64,000 nucleotides of DNA from Clostridium_AM sp900759715 (GTDB lineage Bacteria > Bacillota > Clostridia > Clostridiales > Clostridiaceae). The stretch is taken from assembly GCA_900759715.1 (NCBI GenBank), contig CAAEXF010000103.1, positions 68,712-132,711 on the forward strand, in the 5' to 3' direction. The number at the start of each line of letters is the position of its first letter. Position 1 is the first letter of the stretch. Shown here piece by piece: positions 1 through 7,709 of this stretch. Both the position numbers and the translations under genes were made by a program. The notes below the pieces were generated by a model that was given only the letters and a program-made list of their open reading frames with translations, searched no databases and was not told the DNA's origin.

Positions 1-270
1 GTAGATTGGAATGTTTGTTCAGGTGATGCAGATGCTCACGAAGTACCTGTTAATAAAATAAAACGAAATGTCAAAAATCAATGCCAAAATAAAAAGATTG
101 CAGTAATACTTATGCATGATACGTATTATAAACATTTTACAGTAGAATCACTACCTGAAATAATAACATATTTAAAAAATGAAGGATTTGTTTTTAGAAC
201 TTTTGGTGACTTAAGTGAAGCAGAGGAGAAAGAAATGATGAACATTGAAATAATAAACAAAAAACAATAG
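1..270 (+). CDS. polysaccharide deacetylase, C-terminal part
   Basis: The reading frame is open from the first base and stops at TAG 268-270, giving 89 residues, so the gene starts outside the window. The pieces WNVCSGDA and VILMHDTYYKHFTVESL match the last two conserved blocks of the NodB/polysaccharide deacetylase fold: the Trp-Asn and Gly-Asp-Ala loop, and the Leu-His-Asp strand near the active site. Family members remove N- or O-acetyl groups from peptidoglycan, chitin-like or xylan polymers outside the cell. The N-terminal metal-binding Asp and His residues are not visible, so activity and substrate cannot be judged. A short charged tail follows the domain. Confidence 0.8.
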   Translation, partial: VDWNVCSGDADAHEVPVNKIKRNVKNQCQNKKIAVILMHDTYYKHFTVESLPEIITYLKNEGFVFRTFGDLSEAEEKEMMNIEIINKKQ

Positions 271-286
271 CATCCTGTGAAGCTGC

Positions 287-315
287 AAAGGGCGAGAGTA
301 AAAATATCGCCCTTT
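287..315. terminator. bidirectional hairpin between convergent genes
   Basis: AAAGGGCGA at 287-295 pairs perfectly with TCGCCCTTT at 307-315 around an 11-nt loop. It lies between the end of the deacetylase gene (+) and the end of the pentapeptide gene (-). There is no long T tract, so termination is inferred from position and stem strength. Confidence 0.5.
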
Positions 316-339
316 ACTCTAAAGTCTACATATATTATC

Positions 340-993
340 TTATTTTAATACAACTCCAAGCAGACCAACAATTAAAGCAGCCTGGTCATATGATATTATT
401 GCACCTTGAACATCTTCTATTCCTGCAGAAATGCCATCAATACTGCAGCTGGTAAAATCTATTCCTTTTAGTTTAGTATTAAAGAATTGACTCTGTATAA
501 TATCAGTATCTTTAAATTCAACTTTAGAAAATTTACTTTGGTAAAACTCAGCATAGGGGATCTGACAATTGCTGAAGATCGTCTGTTTGAGATCTGTAAA
601 TCTAAATAATGTATATTTTCCACTACACTGATCAAACGCAACATTTTTACAGGCTGCTTCTGTGAAATTGCTTCCTGTAAGCTTGCAGTTTATGAATTCT
701 GCTCTATGTATTGAAGAATCACTTAGATTAACATTGGATAGGTCGCAGTTTTCAAATCTTACATCTAAGAGTTCTGCCTGTTCAAGTGATATATTTATAA
801 ACTTTACATTCCTGAATATTACTTCATTGAATGAAACTCCTTTAGCATCAATGTTTTCAAAGAAGCTGTCCTTCACCAATATAGAGGAAATTGAATCATA
901 ATCAGAGATGCCTTTTTCTAACAAATCAAATTCAGGTAGTTTGTCGTTAATTTTTGGCTTTAGTATTTTAGATGCATTTTTATTTTCAACCAT
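340..993 (-). CDS. pentapeptide-repeat protein
   Basis: The protein has 217 residues. From about residue 40 to 190 it consists of degenerate five-residue repeats of the A(D/N)LXX type, for example NVNLSDSSIHRAEFINC and GSNFTEAACKNVAFDQC. These build a right-handed square beta-helix. No signal peptide is seen, and a hydrophobic stretch (AALIVGLLGVVLK) ends the chain. Pentapeptide proteins range from gyrase-protecting factors (Qnr/MfpA) to structural or toxin-associated proteins. Nothing here identifies a specific partner, so the role is unknown. The ATG is preceded by GGGAGAG about 13 nt upstream. Confidence 0.75.
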   Translation of the reverse strand: MVENKNASKILKPKINDKLPEFDLLEKGISDYDSISSILVKDSFFENIDAKGVSFNEVIFRNVKFINISLEQAELLDVRFENCDLSNVNLSDSSIHRAEFINCKLTGSNFTEAACKNVAFDQCSGKYTLFRFTDLKQTIFSNCQIPYAEFYQSKFSKVEFKDTDIIQSQFFNTKLKGIDFTSCSIDGISAGIEDVQGAIISYDQAALIVGLLGVVLK

Positions 994-1103
994 TTTGTAT
1001 TTTATCTCTCCCTTGTAACTTATTTATTGTTTAATAAATAATTATAGCATATATACTGTTTAAGAGGACATAAATTACAATTGGACAGCAATTACATAAT
1101 ATT

Positions 1104-1208
1104 TATTAAATAAAAAGAACCATAAGCAGATTAATGATTAAAAATCCACTTACAGTTCTTTCATAATAGAGCACGTAATAATCTAAGCTGCACCACCATA
1201 GATAACAT
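1104..1208 (-). repeat. dispersed repeat with built-in terminator, copy 1
   Basis: About 105 bp here recur nearly unchanged at 7216-7320, differing at only a few positions. The hairpin portion occurs a third time at 10889-10935. The segment contains the terminator hairpin at 1115-1160 and then, reading toward the AraC gene, one unit like those of the 20-bp array at 7301-7680. It lies directly downstream of the minus-strand AraC/GyrI gene. Confidence 0.8.
1115..1160 (-). terminator. terminator of the AraC/GyrI gene
   Basis: On the minus strand AGAACTGTAAGTGGA pairs with TCTGCTTATGGTTCT. All apparent mismatches become G-U pairs only in the minus-strand RNA. The stem is followed by TTTTTATTT, so it is a rho-independent terminator for the gene ending at 1216. 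Confidence 0.8.
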
Positions 1209-1215
1209 CTATACT

Positions 1216-2076
1216 TTACTGTTTTTTAACTACTGGTAACCATACTTCAGTTTTATAATTCTCAGATGTTGAATCTCCTTCAGGATATACTTCTATGTCT
1301 GGAGCATCAGCATACTCATATCCTGATGTTGGTAGCCACTCAGTAACAATACGTTTTTGCAGTTCTTGAATAGCATTAGGTATAGGTCCTATACATTCAA
1401 AAATTGCCCATGTTGCAGCAGGTACTTCATATTCGTACATATTCTCTGGTATTGGTTTATCAGTGGAACATGCGATATAATAATCAAAATCTTTCCCATT
1501 CATACAAGTGCTAACACCAAGTACACCATAGGGCTCTTTATTAGACAATTGACAAACCCTTTCAAACATACCATTTTGGAAGGTTTCTGCCCAAAATTGC
1601 GGCACTCGAACAAAGTTTTCTTCCACATTCAATTCCATATGTTCCTTTGCTCCTACAATTCTAAATGCTTCTTTTTTTACAATTTTATAATTCATTTCTT
1701 CATCTCCTTTAATCGAAATTAAGAATATCATGCGTGGATAAGCCTTAAGTTTAACACCATCAGTTTTTGCACCAGAAGGCGATATACCGTGAATATTTTG
1801 AAATGCACGTGAAAAGGAAGTAGGCGATTCATAACCATACTTTAGTGCCAAATCAATAATTCTTATATCGCTGTTTTGCAATTCAAAAGCTGCTAAAGTC
1901 ATACGCCTGCGCCTAATATATTCAGCCAGTGGTATATTTGCAATATAAGAAAACATTCGCTGAAAATGAAAAACTGAACAACAGGCAATTTTAGCTGCAT
2001 AATCATAATCTATCTGACCTGTTAAATTATCTTCTATATAACTTATAGATTTATTCAGCTTATCCAACCACTCCAT
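1216..2076 (-). CDS. AraC-family regulator with GyrI-like effector domain
   Basis: The protein has 286 residues. Residues 1-105 form a double helix-turn-helix of the AraC/Rob type (AAKIACCSVFHFQRMFSY and DLALKYGYESPTSFSRAFQ). Residues 125-285 resemble the GyrI/BmrR-type small-molecule binding domain, with a central PYGVLGVS strand and a WAIFECIGPIPNAIQ region. Such fusions sense lipophilic cations or drugs and activate efflux or detoxification genes. No obvious target lies beside it, so the ligand and regulon are unknown. The start has AAGGAG 8 nt upstream. Transcription ends in the repeat-borne hairpin at 1115-1160. Confidence 0.85.
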   Translation of the reverse strand: MEWLDKLNKSISYIEDNLTGQIDYDYAAKIACCSVFHFQRMFSYIANIPLAEYIRRRRMTLAAFELQNSDIRIIDLALKYGYESPTSFSRAFQNIHGISPSGAKTDGVKLKAYPRMIFLISIKGDEEMNYKIVKKEAFRIVGAKEHMELNVEENFVRVPQFWAETFQNGMFERVCQLSNKEPYGVLGVSTCMNGKDFDYYIACSTDKPIPENMYEYEVPAATWAIFECIGPIPNAIQELQKRIVTEWLPTSGYEYADAPDIEVYPEGDSTSENYKTEVWLPVVKKQ

Positions 2077-2182
2077 CTCATCATCTCCTTCAATTAAAGT
2101 ATACTTAGAAACAATTCTATTGTCCTCTCAATTTGTGCCCAAAAATGTATGCCTAAATATAGCTTTTTATATTTATCTTTTT

Positions 2183-2893
2183 TTAGTTCTCTTGTCCTAT
2201 TTTAGTTAAATCTTTATATTCATCTAATAGTAAGTTATACAAATCCTTAACACTTATTGAAGTTTCATATATAATATTTCCTAAAGTATATAATTTTCCA
2301 TCTTTAATTCCGATAATTCTCGTATGACTTTTAGCTGGAAATCTATATCCTTTAGCTTCAAAATCTTTATCATAATCATACGAATTATCCTTAAATGGAA
2401 CATAGTAAATATAAAAGTTATCAACGTTTCCTATATATTTAATTTTCAGTTTTTCTAATTCATCACTTGAGTAACCATGATGTGACCTAAATTCTTTTAT
2501 AATTTTTTCATTATCTTTATTTATCTTATACTCAGTAACCGAAAACTTTTTAATTGAATTTTCATTTAAGACTTTACCTTTAACAGATTTGATATTTTGA
2601 TTTACATTTAAACTGTATATCTCATTAGAAACATATGCTTTTTTAGGAATTAATGTCACTATTTTTTTATCATCACTTACATTCATAAGAGTATTAATTA
2701 TTTTGCCTTTGCTATCTGTTATACTTACATTTCCATCCAATGTTTTAATATCAACTGCAATATTAAATTTTATATGCCAAGACTTATCAGTTTCTATATT
2801 AATTTGTTGTTGAAATTCTTTAGCATAAGTACAAATTGAAAAAGTTAATGTTAACAAAAATGCTAAGACTAATATTTTTAATATTTTACTCAT
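2183..2893 (-). CDS. secreted protein with Ig-like (SbsA-type) domain
   Basis: The protein has 236 residues. It begins with a clear signal peptide (KILKILVLAFLLTLTFSIC, then TYAKE as a likely cleavage region). Residues 30-125 read like a bacterial Ig-like SbsA domain: ITDSKGKIINTL, VTLIPKKAYVSNEIYSL and a KGKVLNENSIKKF end. The C-terminal 110 residues are Tyr- and Lys-rich and not recognised. It is probably exported and associated with the wall or surface. The ATG has GGAGTG 6 nt upstream. It is not co-oriented with the two-component operon that follows, and its role is unknown. Confidence 0.6.
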   Translation of the reverse strand: MSKILKILVLAFLLTLTFSICTYAKEFQQQINIETDKSWHIKFNIAVDIKTLDGNVSITDSKGKIINTLMNVSDDKKIVTLIPKKAYVSNEIYSLNVNQNIKSVKGKVLNENSIKKFSVTEYKINKDNEKIIKEFRSHHGYSSDELEKLKIKYIGNVDNFYIYYVPFKDNSYDYDKDFEAKGYRFPAKSHTRIIGIKDGKLYTLGNIIYETSISVKDLYNLLLDEYKDLTKIGQEN

Positions 2894-3123
2894 ATAGTCA
2901 CTCCTCTCAAAATTTATTTGATAATATTCTACGATTGAAACGTAATATCTTACAATTGTACAACAATTACATAACTAATCTTTCTTATCTAAATCAATCT
3001 TAAACAACACTATTAAATTAATATATCATATACATATCATAACGTATTTTCACTTTTTTATCAAAATATGGATTGATTGAATAAAATTTATGTAAAAATC
3101 TATGCTATCGGTACTTTATAAAG

Positions 3124-3352
3124 TGAAACTTACTTCAGGTGGGGTTTTAGTTTACAACCCTGGGCGATTCCGCCCGTTAAATGCCATTTAGGCATTTAAC
3201 CCCATCTGAAGTTTAGTTGAACGAATCCAGGGACGTAGACGCTCTTTACTTCCACCTTGGAGAAAAGTAGAGAACCAAAATCTATGATTTTGTGTGAATC
3301 ACTTTCACAGAGTGTGATGGGAGTATTAGAGCGGGTAGTCATCGGATAAATG
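3124..3352 (+). repeat. family A modular palindromic repeat, longest copy
   Basis: This lies in the 670-bp gene-free stretch 2894-3563. An outer inverted repeat (CTTCAGGTGGGGTT 3133-3146 with AACCCCATCTGAAG 3198-3211) encloses two perfect hairpins at 3162-3175 and 3176-3200. A second domain runs from ATCCAGGG at 3225 to CGGATAA at 3349. Inside that domain sits a family B module (about 3273-3319, TCTATGATTTTG to CACAGAGTGTGATG). Related copies are at 36403-36543, 50050-50169, 60899-60966 and, for the double hairpin only, 16190-16250. The rest of the gap holds only AT-rich upstream sequence. Confidence 0.75.
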
Positions 3353-3563
3353 AAAAGGTACTTCTACTGATAACTATTTCAATATTTGTATATAGCTTAT
3401 AAATTTTGTTATAATTTAACACGGGGCATTTTTGTTTATTTATTAAATTTCTGCTTTAAATTAGAAAATTGATTCACATAAAGAATATATTTATAGTTTT
3501 GCAGTAAGATTAAATACTTTTTCTGTAAATCTTAGATAATAATAAAATCTGGGGGGATAAAAC

Positions 3564-4265
3564 TTGAACGAAAAAATACTTATAGTTGATGATGAAAAGA
3601 GCATTTTAAATGTATTAACCTATGCGTTAAAAAAAGAAGGTTATCATATAGAAAGAGCCTATGATGGTCAAGAAGCACTTGATAAAGTAAAAAGCTTTAA
3701 TCCACATATAGTAATTTTAGATTTGATGCTTCCTGTAATCAATGGTTATGATGTGTGCAAAAAACTTGAAGGCGAAAATATTGGCATTATTATGCTTACA
3801 GCTAAAAATGACATTGTGGACAAAATATTAGGGCTGGAATTAGGTGCAGATGATTATTTGACCAAGCCTTTTGACATAAGAGAAGTAATTGCAAGAGTGA
3901 AGTCTCTATCGAGAAGATTTAAAAAAACAGTAAGTGAAAAAAATGATAACAATACAATTGACATTGCAGATCTTCATATTAATCAAAAACAAAGAACTGT
4001 AAGTCTAAAAAATCTACAACTTGACTTTACTCCAATGGAATTTGATTTACTATATCTGCTTCTTTCAAATCCAAATATAGTGTATTCAAGAGATCAGCTT
4101 TTAAATACGGTTTGGGGCATGGATTATGTTGGAGGCACTCGAACTGTTGATACACACATACAGAGAATAAGACGAAAATTAGGTGATAAATATCAAAATT
4201 TAATACATACCATCCACGGCATAGGTTACAAAGGAGTTGATGAACTTCTTGAAGATAGGAATTAA
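3564..4265 (+). CDS. OmpR/PhoB-family response regulator
   Basis: The protein has 233 residues. The receiver domain spans residues 1-115, with the acidic pair in LIVDDEKS, the phospho-acceptor Asp near residue 53 (LDLMLPVINGYD), Thr in MLTAKND and Lys in TKPFD. A winged-helix DNA-binding domain spans about 135-230 and ends in TRTVDTHIQRIRRKLG and IRGIGYKG-like motifs. The start is TTG with GGGGGG 8 nt upstream; no ATG in frame gives a complete receiver. The kinase gene overlaps its 3' end, so the two are translationally coupled. It likely controls this operon, including the secreted protein at 5793. Confidence 0.93.
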   Translation: MNEKILIVDDEKSILNVLTYALKKEGYHIERAYDGQEALDKVKSFNPHIVILDLMLPVINGYDVCKKLEGENIGIIMLTAKNDIVDKILGLELGADDYLTKPFDIREVIARVKSLSRRFKKTVSEKNDNNTIDIADLHINQKQRTVSLKNLQLDFTPMEFDLLYLLLSNPNIVYSRDQLLNTVWGMDYVGGTRTVDTHIQRIRRKLGDKYQNLIHTIHGIGYKGVDELLEDRN

Positions 4266-5706
4266 ATTTAAGCTCATTGCCTTTACAGCCTCGCTTTTGT
4301 TAACAGTTATATTGTTTTTGAGTATTTTAGTACTTAATGGTATAAAAAGTTATCAAAATAAAGAAGTTGAAGCAGCTTTATTTAAACAAAAGGACATGTT
4401 TGAGCAGTATTTTAGTGAACGTTCCAGCTCAAGCAACAATAACTCTGCTGACAATAATATTCAACTTGCAAGAGGAAGTATATTCAATAAACCCTGGCTT
4501 AGAAATATACCTGCCAGTGTCTATAATACAAAAGGAGAACTTCTTTCAGGATTTAAAACCGACGGAAAATTGAATGAAAATAAAGATAAAGAATCTATGA
4601 TACAATACGCTATTGATGGTAAAGTATCTTATGTGAAAGTTAATGATGTAATATATTTTTATTCACCAATTAAATATAAGAATAATATAGTAGCAATTTT
4701 AGAACTTGAATATTCCGTTAAGGAAAATAGCTTATTTTATAATAACATAAAGAAAATGTTTCTAATTACAGGTTGTTTTGCTCTTGTGCTAGGTATAATT
4801 CTTGGGATTTTTTATTTTTTAACTCTTACTAGAGACATATATAAGATGAAAAATTCAGTGGAAAATATTCAAAAAGGTAATTTCGATAAAATAGAGCAAA
4901 TTGATCGTAATGATGAATTAGGAGAATTAAGCAAAGGCTTAATCTTTATGAGCGATACTATAGAAAAGAACATTGAAGAACTAAAAATTGAAAGAGATAC
5001 TCTAAGTGTTGCTGTAGACAAGTTAGAAAAAATGGATAAACAGCAGAAAGAATTTATAGGCAATGTGACTCATGAATTTAAGACCCCAATTACTACTATA
5101 AAAGCCTATGCAGATTTGATTGAAATTTATAATAAAGATTTAGATTTAATTGAAGAAGGGACCTCAAATATATCAAAAGAGTGTGATCGCTTAACAACTA
5201 TGGTAGACAGTGTTTTGAATTTATCTGCTTTAGAAAAGTATGATTTTCAAATACATAAAAATGAAGTAAATCTAAAAGAAATATTAGATCAAATTTGTAA
5301 TAGAATGATGGGTAAAATTAAGAAAAACAACTTAACATTAGAGTGTGATATTGAAGATATTATTACTACTACAGATGAAGAGAACTTGCGACATATTGTC
5401 ATTAACTTGATCGATAATGCCATAAAATATAATAAACCTAATGGAAGCATACATATTTCCTGCCATAGAAATGAAGATAAAATAATTTTAACAGTGGAAG
5501 ACACTGGTATAGGCATAGCTGAGGATGCTTTAGATAAAATTTTTGAGCCCTTTTATAGAGTTGAAAGCCATCGAAGCAGAGAAACTGGTGGAGCAGGTTT
5601 AGGACTAGCTCTGGTAAAAAAATTGGTAGAAAAACAAAGAGGTACAATAAAAGTAGCTTCTAAGTTAAAGGAAGGTTCCAAATTCTATATTGAATTTTCT
5701 ATATAA
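4240..5706 (+). CDS. membrane sensor histidine kinase
   Basis: The protein has about 488 residues. TM1 lies near residues 12-31, an extracytoplasmic sensor domain of about 140 residues follows, then TM2 near 173-196, HAMP, and HisKA with the phospho-acceptor His in GNVTHEFKTP (near 276). The ATPase domain has an N box (NLIDNAIKYN), G1 (DTGIGI), F box (FEPFYR) and G2 (GAGLGLA). The start is uncertain: AAGGAG at 4231-4236 leaves 3 nt to ATG 4240, 0 nt to TTG 4237 and 12 nt to TTG 4249. The gene overlaps the regulator by 26 nt. The sensor domain gives no clue to the ligand. Confidence 0.92.
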   Translation: MNFLKIGIKFKLIAFTASLLLTVILFLSILVLNGIKSYQNKEVEAALFKQKDMFEQYFSERSSSSNNNSADNNIQLARGSIFNKPWLRNIPASVYNTKGELLSGFKTDGKLNENKDKESMIQYAIDGKVSYVKVNDVIYFYSPIKYKNNIVAILELEYSVKENSLFYNNIKKMFLITGCFALVLGIILGIFYFLTLTRDIYKMKNSVENIQKGNFDKIEQIDRNDELGELSKGLIFMSDTIEKNIEELKIERDTLSVAVDKLEKMDKQQKEFIGNVTHEFKTPITTIKAYADLIEIYNKDLDLIEEGTSNISKECDRLTTMVDSVLNLSALEKYDFQIHKNEVNLKEILDQICNRMMGKIKKNNLTLECDIEDIITTTDEENLRHIVINLIDNAIKYNKPNGSIHISCHRNEDKIILTVEDTGIGIAEDALDKIFEPFYRVESHRSRETGGAGLGLALVKKLVEKQRGTIKVASKLKEGSKFYIEFSI

Positions 5707-5792
5707 AGTTTACAAATTTGTGACATTTATTGATACTTTTGTGAATATTTTTTGTTATTATAACCTCAGAAAGATTAAAGGAGGAAAATTCA

Positions 5793-7157
5793 ATGAGTAG
5801 GAAAAAGATCATATCACTAATTTTAACAGTAGGAATTATAGGTAGTATAAGTCAGTTTGTAATTACCCATAACACTTCTGCTTCATCTAGAAAAGATATA
5901 AAAGTAATGGCATACAAGTCATCTGCTAAAGCCAACGAAAACGGATTTCAAATTGATAAATACGCAAATATTGAAAGTGTAGCATGGCTTAATGAAAGTG
6001 AAGTTTTAACTTTAACTAAAAAAAGTGAATTCAAGAATCCTGATTCCACTAGAATTATAAGATACTGCAGCATTTATAATTTAAATACCAAGGCTTCTAA
6101 AGACTTTAAAAATGTGGACATCGATGAATTCTTAGGTGTATCTCCTGATAAAAAATATGTTCTTTATGCAGAGGCGAGAACTATTCCTAAAATTGGCGGT
6201 GAAGAATGGAAAAAGGCTCTTGATTCAGGAGATTTGCTTCATAAAAATGTAAAGCTATTAAATTTATCTACAGGAGAAATTACAGCCGTAAATACGGAAA
6301 AGCTTAATAGTGATGCAGAATTTATATGGGTAGGTAAAAATAAAATTTTAGCAAATTATTTTCGAAAATGGGCAATTATTGATACTACAGGTAAAGTATA
6401 TGCTGATGGAAGTTATAAGGCTGGTAAACTGGATTCTGCCTGGATATCCGGTACTGATGATATTAAAGATTTAGGAAACAGTGTAGAAGGAAAGTTTTAT
6501 TATACTCAAGATGAAAATGGAAAAGAAGGAGTTAAATTATGCACTGTAGATATTAAGACTAAAGAAATAACCACTATTTTCTCAAATCAATATTCTCTAC
6601 ATGCAGATAAAAAGGGTAAAACCATTATAATTGATAATTTTAATAATAATGGTGAAGCGTCTTCTGATGGAGTTTATGTAAATAGAACCTTTGGAGCCCT
6701 TGTTTTGAATGAATCAGGTAAAACAACTCAAGAGATTAAACTGCCTAAAGGTATAACTACCAAGGGATCATTTAAATCTGAGTATATACTATCTCCTGAT
6801 GGCAGTAAGGCTGCCTATATTGAAACTGCTTCCTGCATAGGTTCCAATAATAATAATAATAATAATAACCCTGATGATTCTATTAAAGTTATAGATACTC
6901 ACAGTGGAGCTATAAAAGAGATAGTCAAGCTTTCCAGCTTAAAAGATAAGAATGCTCCAGACAACTATGCTATAGTTAAAAAAGCAAAACAAGATGGTAG
7001 CATTGAAGAAAGAAGGATAATTGTGCCTCAATACTTTTCAAATATACGTTGGGATAGCACAGGTACAGCTCTATCCTTTACTTGTGGAGACTCCGTTTTT
7101 GCTAACAACACAAGCACTGCTCCTATAAATACTTATATTGTTAGCTTCGACAACTAA
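5793..7157 (+). CDS. exported beta-propeller-like protein of the two-component operon
   Basis: The protein has 454 residues. A signal or anchor segment (IISLILTVGIIGSISQFVI) is followed by repeated blade-like segments (IESVAWLNESEVLTLTKK, FLGVSPDKKYVLYAE, EFIWVGKNKILANY, YILSPDGSKAAYIE). The pattern resembles TolB/WD40-like propellers. It is probably a lipid-less, membrane-anchored or secreted sensor or binding protein. It lies 86 bp after the kinase on the same strand with AAAGGAGG before the ATG, so it is likely a partner or target of that system. Eight Asn in a row are encoded by a (AAT)7 tract at 6846-6866. No named family is assigned. Confidence 0.6.
   Translation: MSRKKIISLILTVGIIGSISQFVITHNTSASSRKDIKVMAYKSSAKANENGFQIDKYANIESVAWLNESEVLTLTKKSEFKNPDSTRIIRYCSIYNLNTKASKDFKNVDIDEFLGVSPDKKYVLYAEARTIPKIGGEEWKKALDSGDLLHKNVKLLNLSTGEITAVNTEKLNSDAEFIWVGKNKILANYFRKWAIIDTTGKVYADGSYKAGKLDSAWISGTDDIKDLGNSVEGKFYYTQDENGKEGVKLCTVDIKTKEITTIFSNQYSLHADKKGKTIIIDNFNNNGEASSDGVYVNRTFGALVLNESGKTTQEIKLPKGITTKGSFKSEYILSPDGSKAAYIETASCIGSNNNNNNNNPDDSIKVIDTHSGAIKEIVKLSSLKDKNAPDNYAIVKKAKQDGSIEERRIIVPQYFSNIRWDSTGTALSFTCGDSVFANNTSTAPINTYIVSFDN
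6846..6866 (+). repeat. (AAT)7 trinucleotide tract inside coding sequence
   Basis: Seven AAT codons plus one AAC encode eight consecutive Asn in a loop between predicted blades of the exported protein. Because the unit is three bases, changes in copy number would alter length without shifting the frame. Confidence 0.9.
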
Positions 7158-7215
7158 AACTTTGAATTTTCGTGTATATGGGAGGTACTTTTGTATCTCC
7201 TTAAAAATAATTATT

Positions 7216-7320
7216 ATATTAAATAAAAAGAACCATAAGTAGATTAATGATTAAAAATCCACTTACAGTTCTTTCATAATAGAGCACGTAATAATCTAAG
7301 TTGCACCACTATAGATAACA
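7216..7320 (-). repeat. dispersed repeat with built-in terminator, copy 2
   Basis: This is a near-identical copy of 1104-1208, with differences such as AAGTAGA for AAGCAGA and TTGCACCACT for CTGCACCACC. Here it joins directly onto the roughly 20-bp-period array at 7301-7680. In copy 1 the neighbouring sequence instead runs into the end of a gene. Confidence 0.8.
7228..7273 (-). terminator. minus-strand terminator at the end of the 20-bp array
   Basis: This is the same hairpin as at 1115-1160, with G-U pairs in the minus-strand RNA and TTTTTATTT after the stem. It would stop transcripts of the gene at 7710-8618 after they cross the array, giving an unusually long 3' untranslated region of about 430-480 nt. 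Confidence 0.7.
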
Positions 7321-7680
7321 TACATTACCATACTATGATGTTTCCACCATAATAAAGCAGTTCATTACCTATAATAATGGTTTCTTCGACTATATAAAAT
7401 ATCTACACAACTATACATAACCTCACGGCTATATATAATCATTTCAACACTTCATATAATCTTAGCTCGACCCTATATCATAAGTTGGAACCTTTATATA
7501 ATCATTAGACTATATAAAAGCTTTTCCCCACAATATAGAGTCTTCCCTCTGACTATATATAAGCTATTATAAAATAACCTACATATAATCTTTGGTCGAT
7601 TCATATATACCTCTTTCAAAGCATATATGAATCTTCGCTCAACTGTCACATACCCTATGCTATTATAGTAACCTCTTTAT
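7301..7680. repeat. degenerate tandem array with ~20-bp period
   Basis: Laid on a 20-bp grid from 7301, unit after unit shows a mixed-sequence half followed by a TATA-rich core (CTATAGATAA, CTATATAAAA, CTATACATAA, CTATATATAATC). The first seven units keep the core in nearly the same place; later units drift through small length changes. About 18 units are recognisable. All frames contain frequent stops, so it is not coding. It fills most of the 552-bp gap between genes at 7157 and 7710. Confidence 0.65.
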
Positions 7681-7709
7681 GTTTATTATATTCTGGTAAT
7701 TTTTATGAT

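Noticed and set aside
7301..7680. CRISPR-like array
   Set aside because: Units are about 20 bp with no constant repeat and no spacers of regular length, and no cas genes are present. The period is in the whole sequence, not in alternating repeat and spacer.
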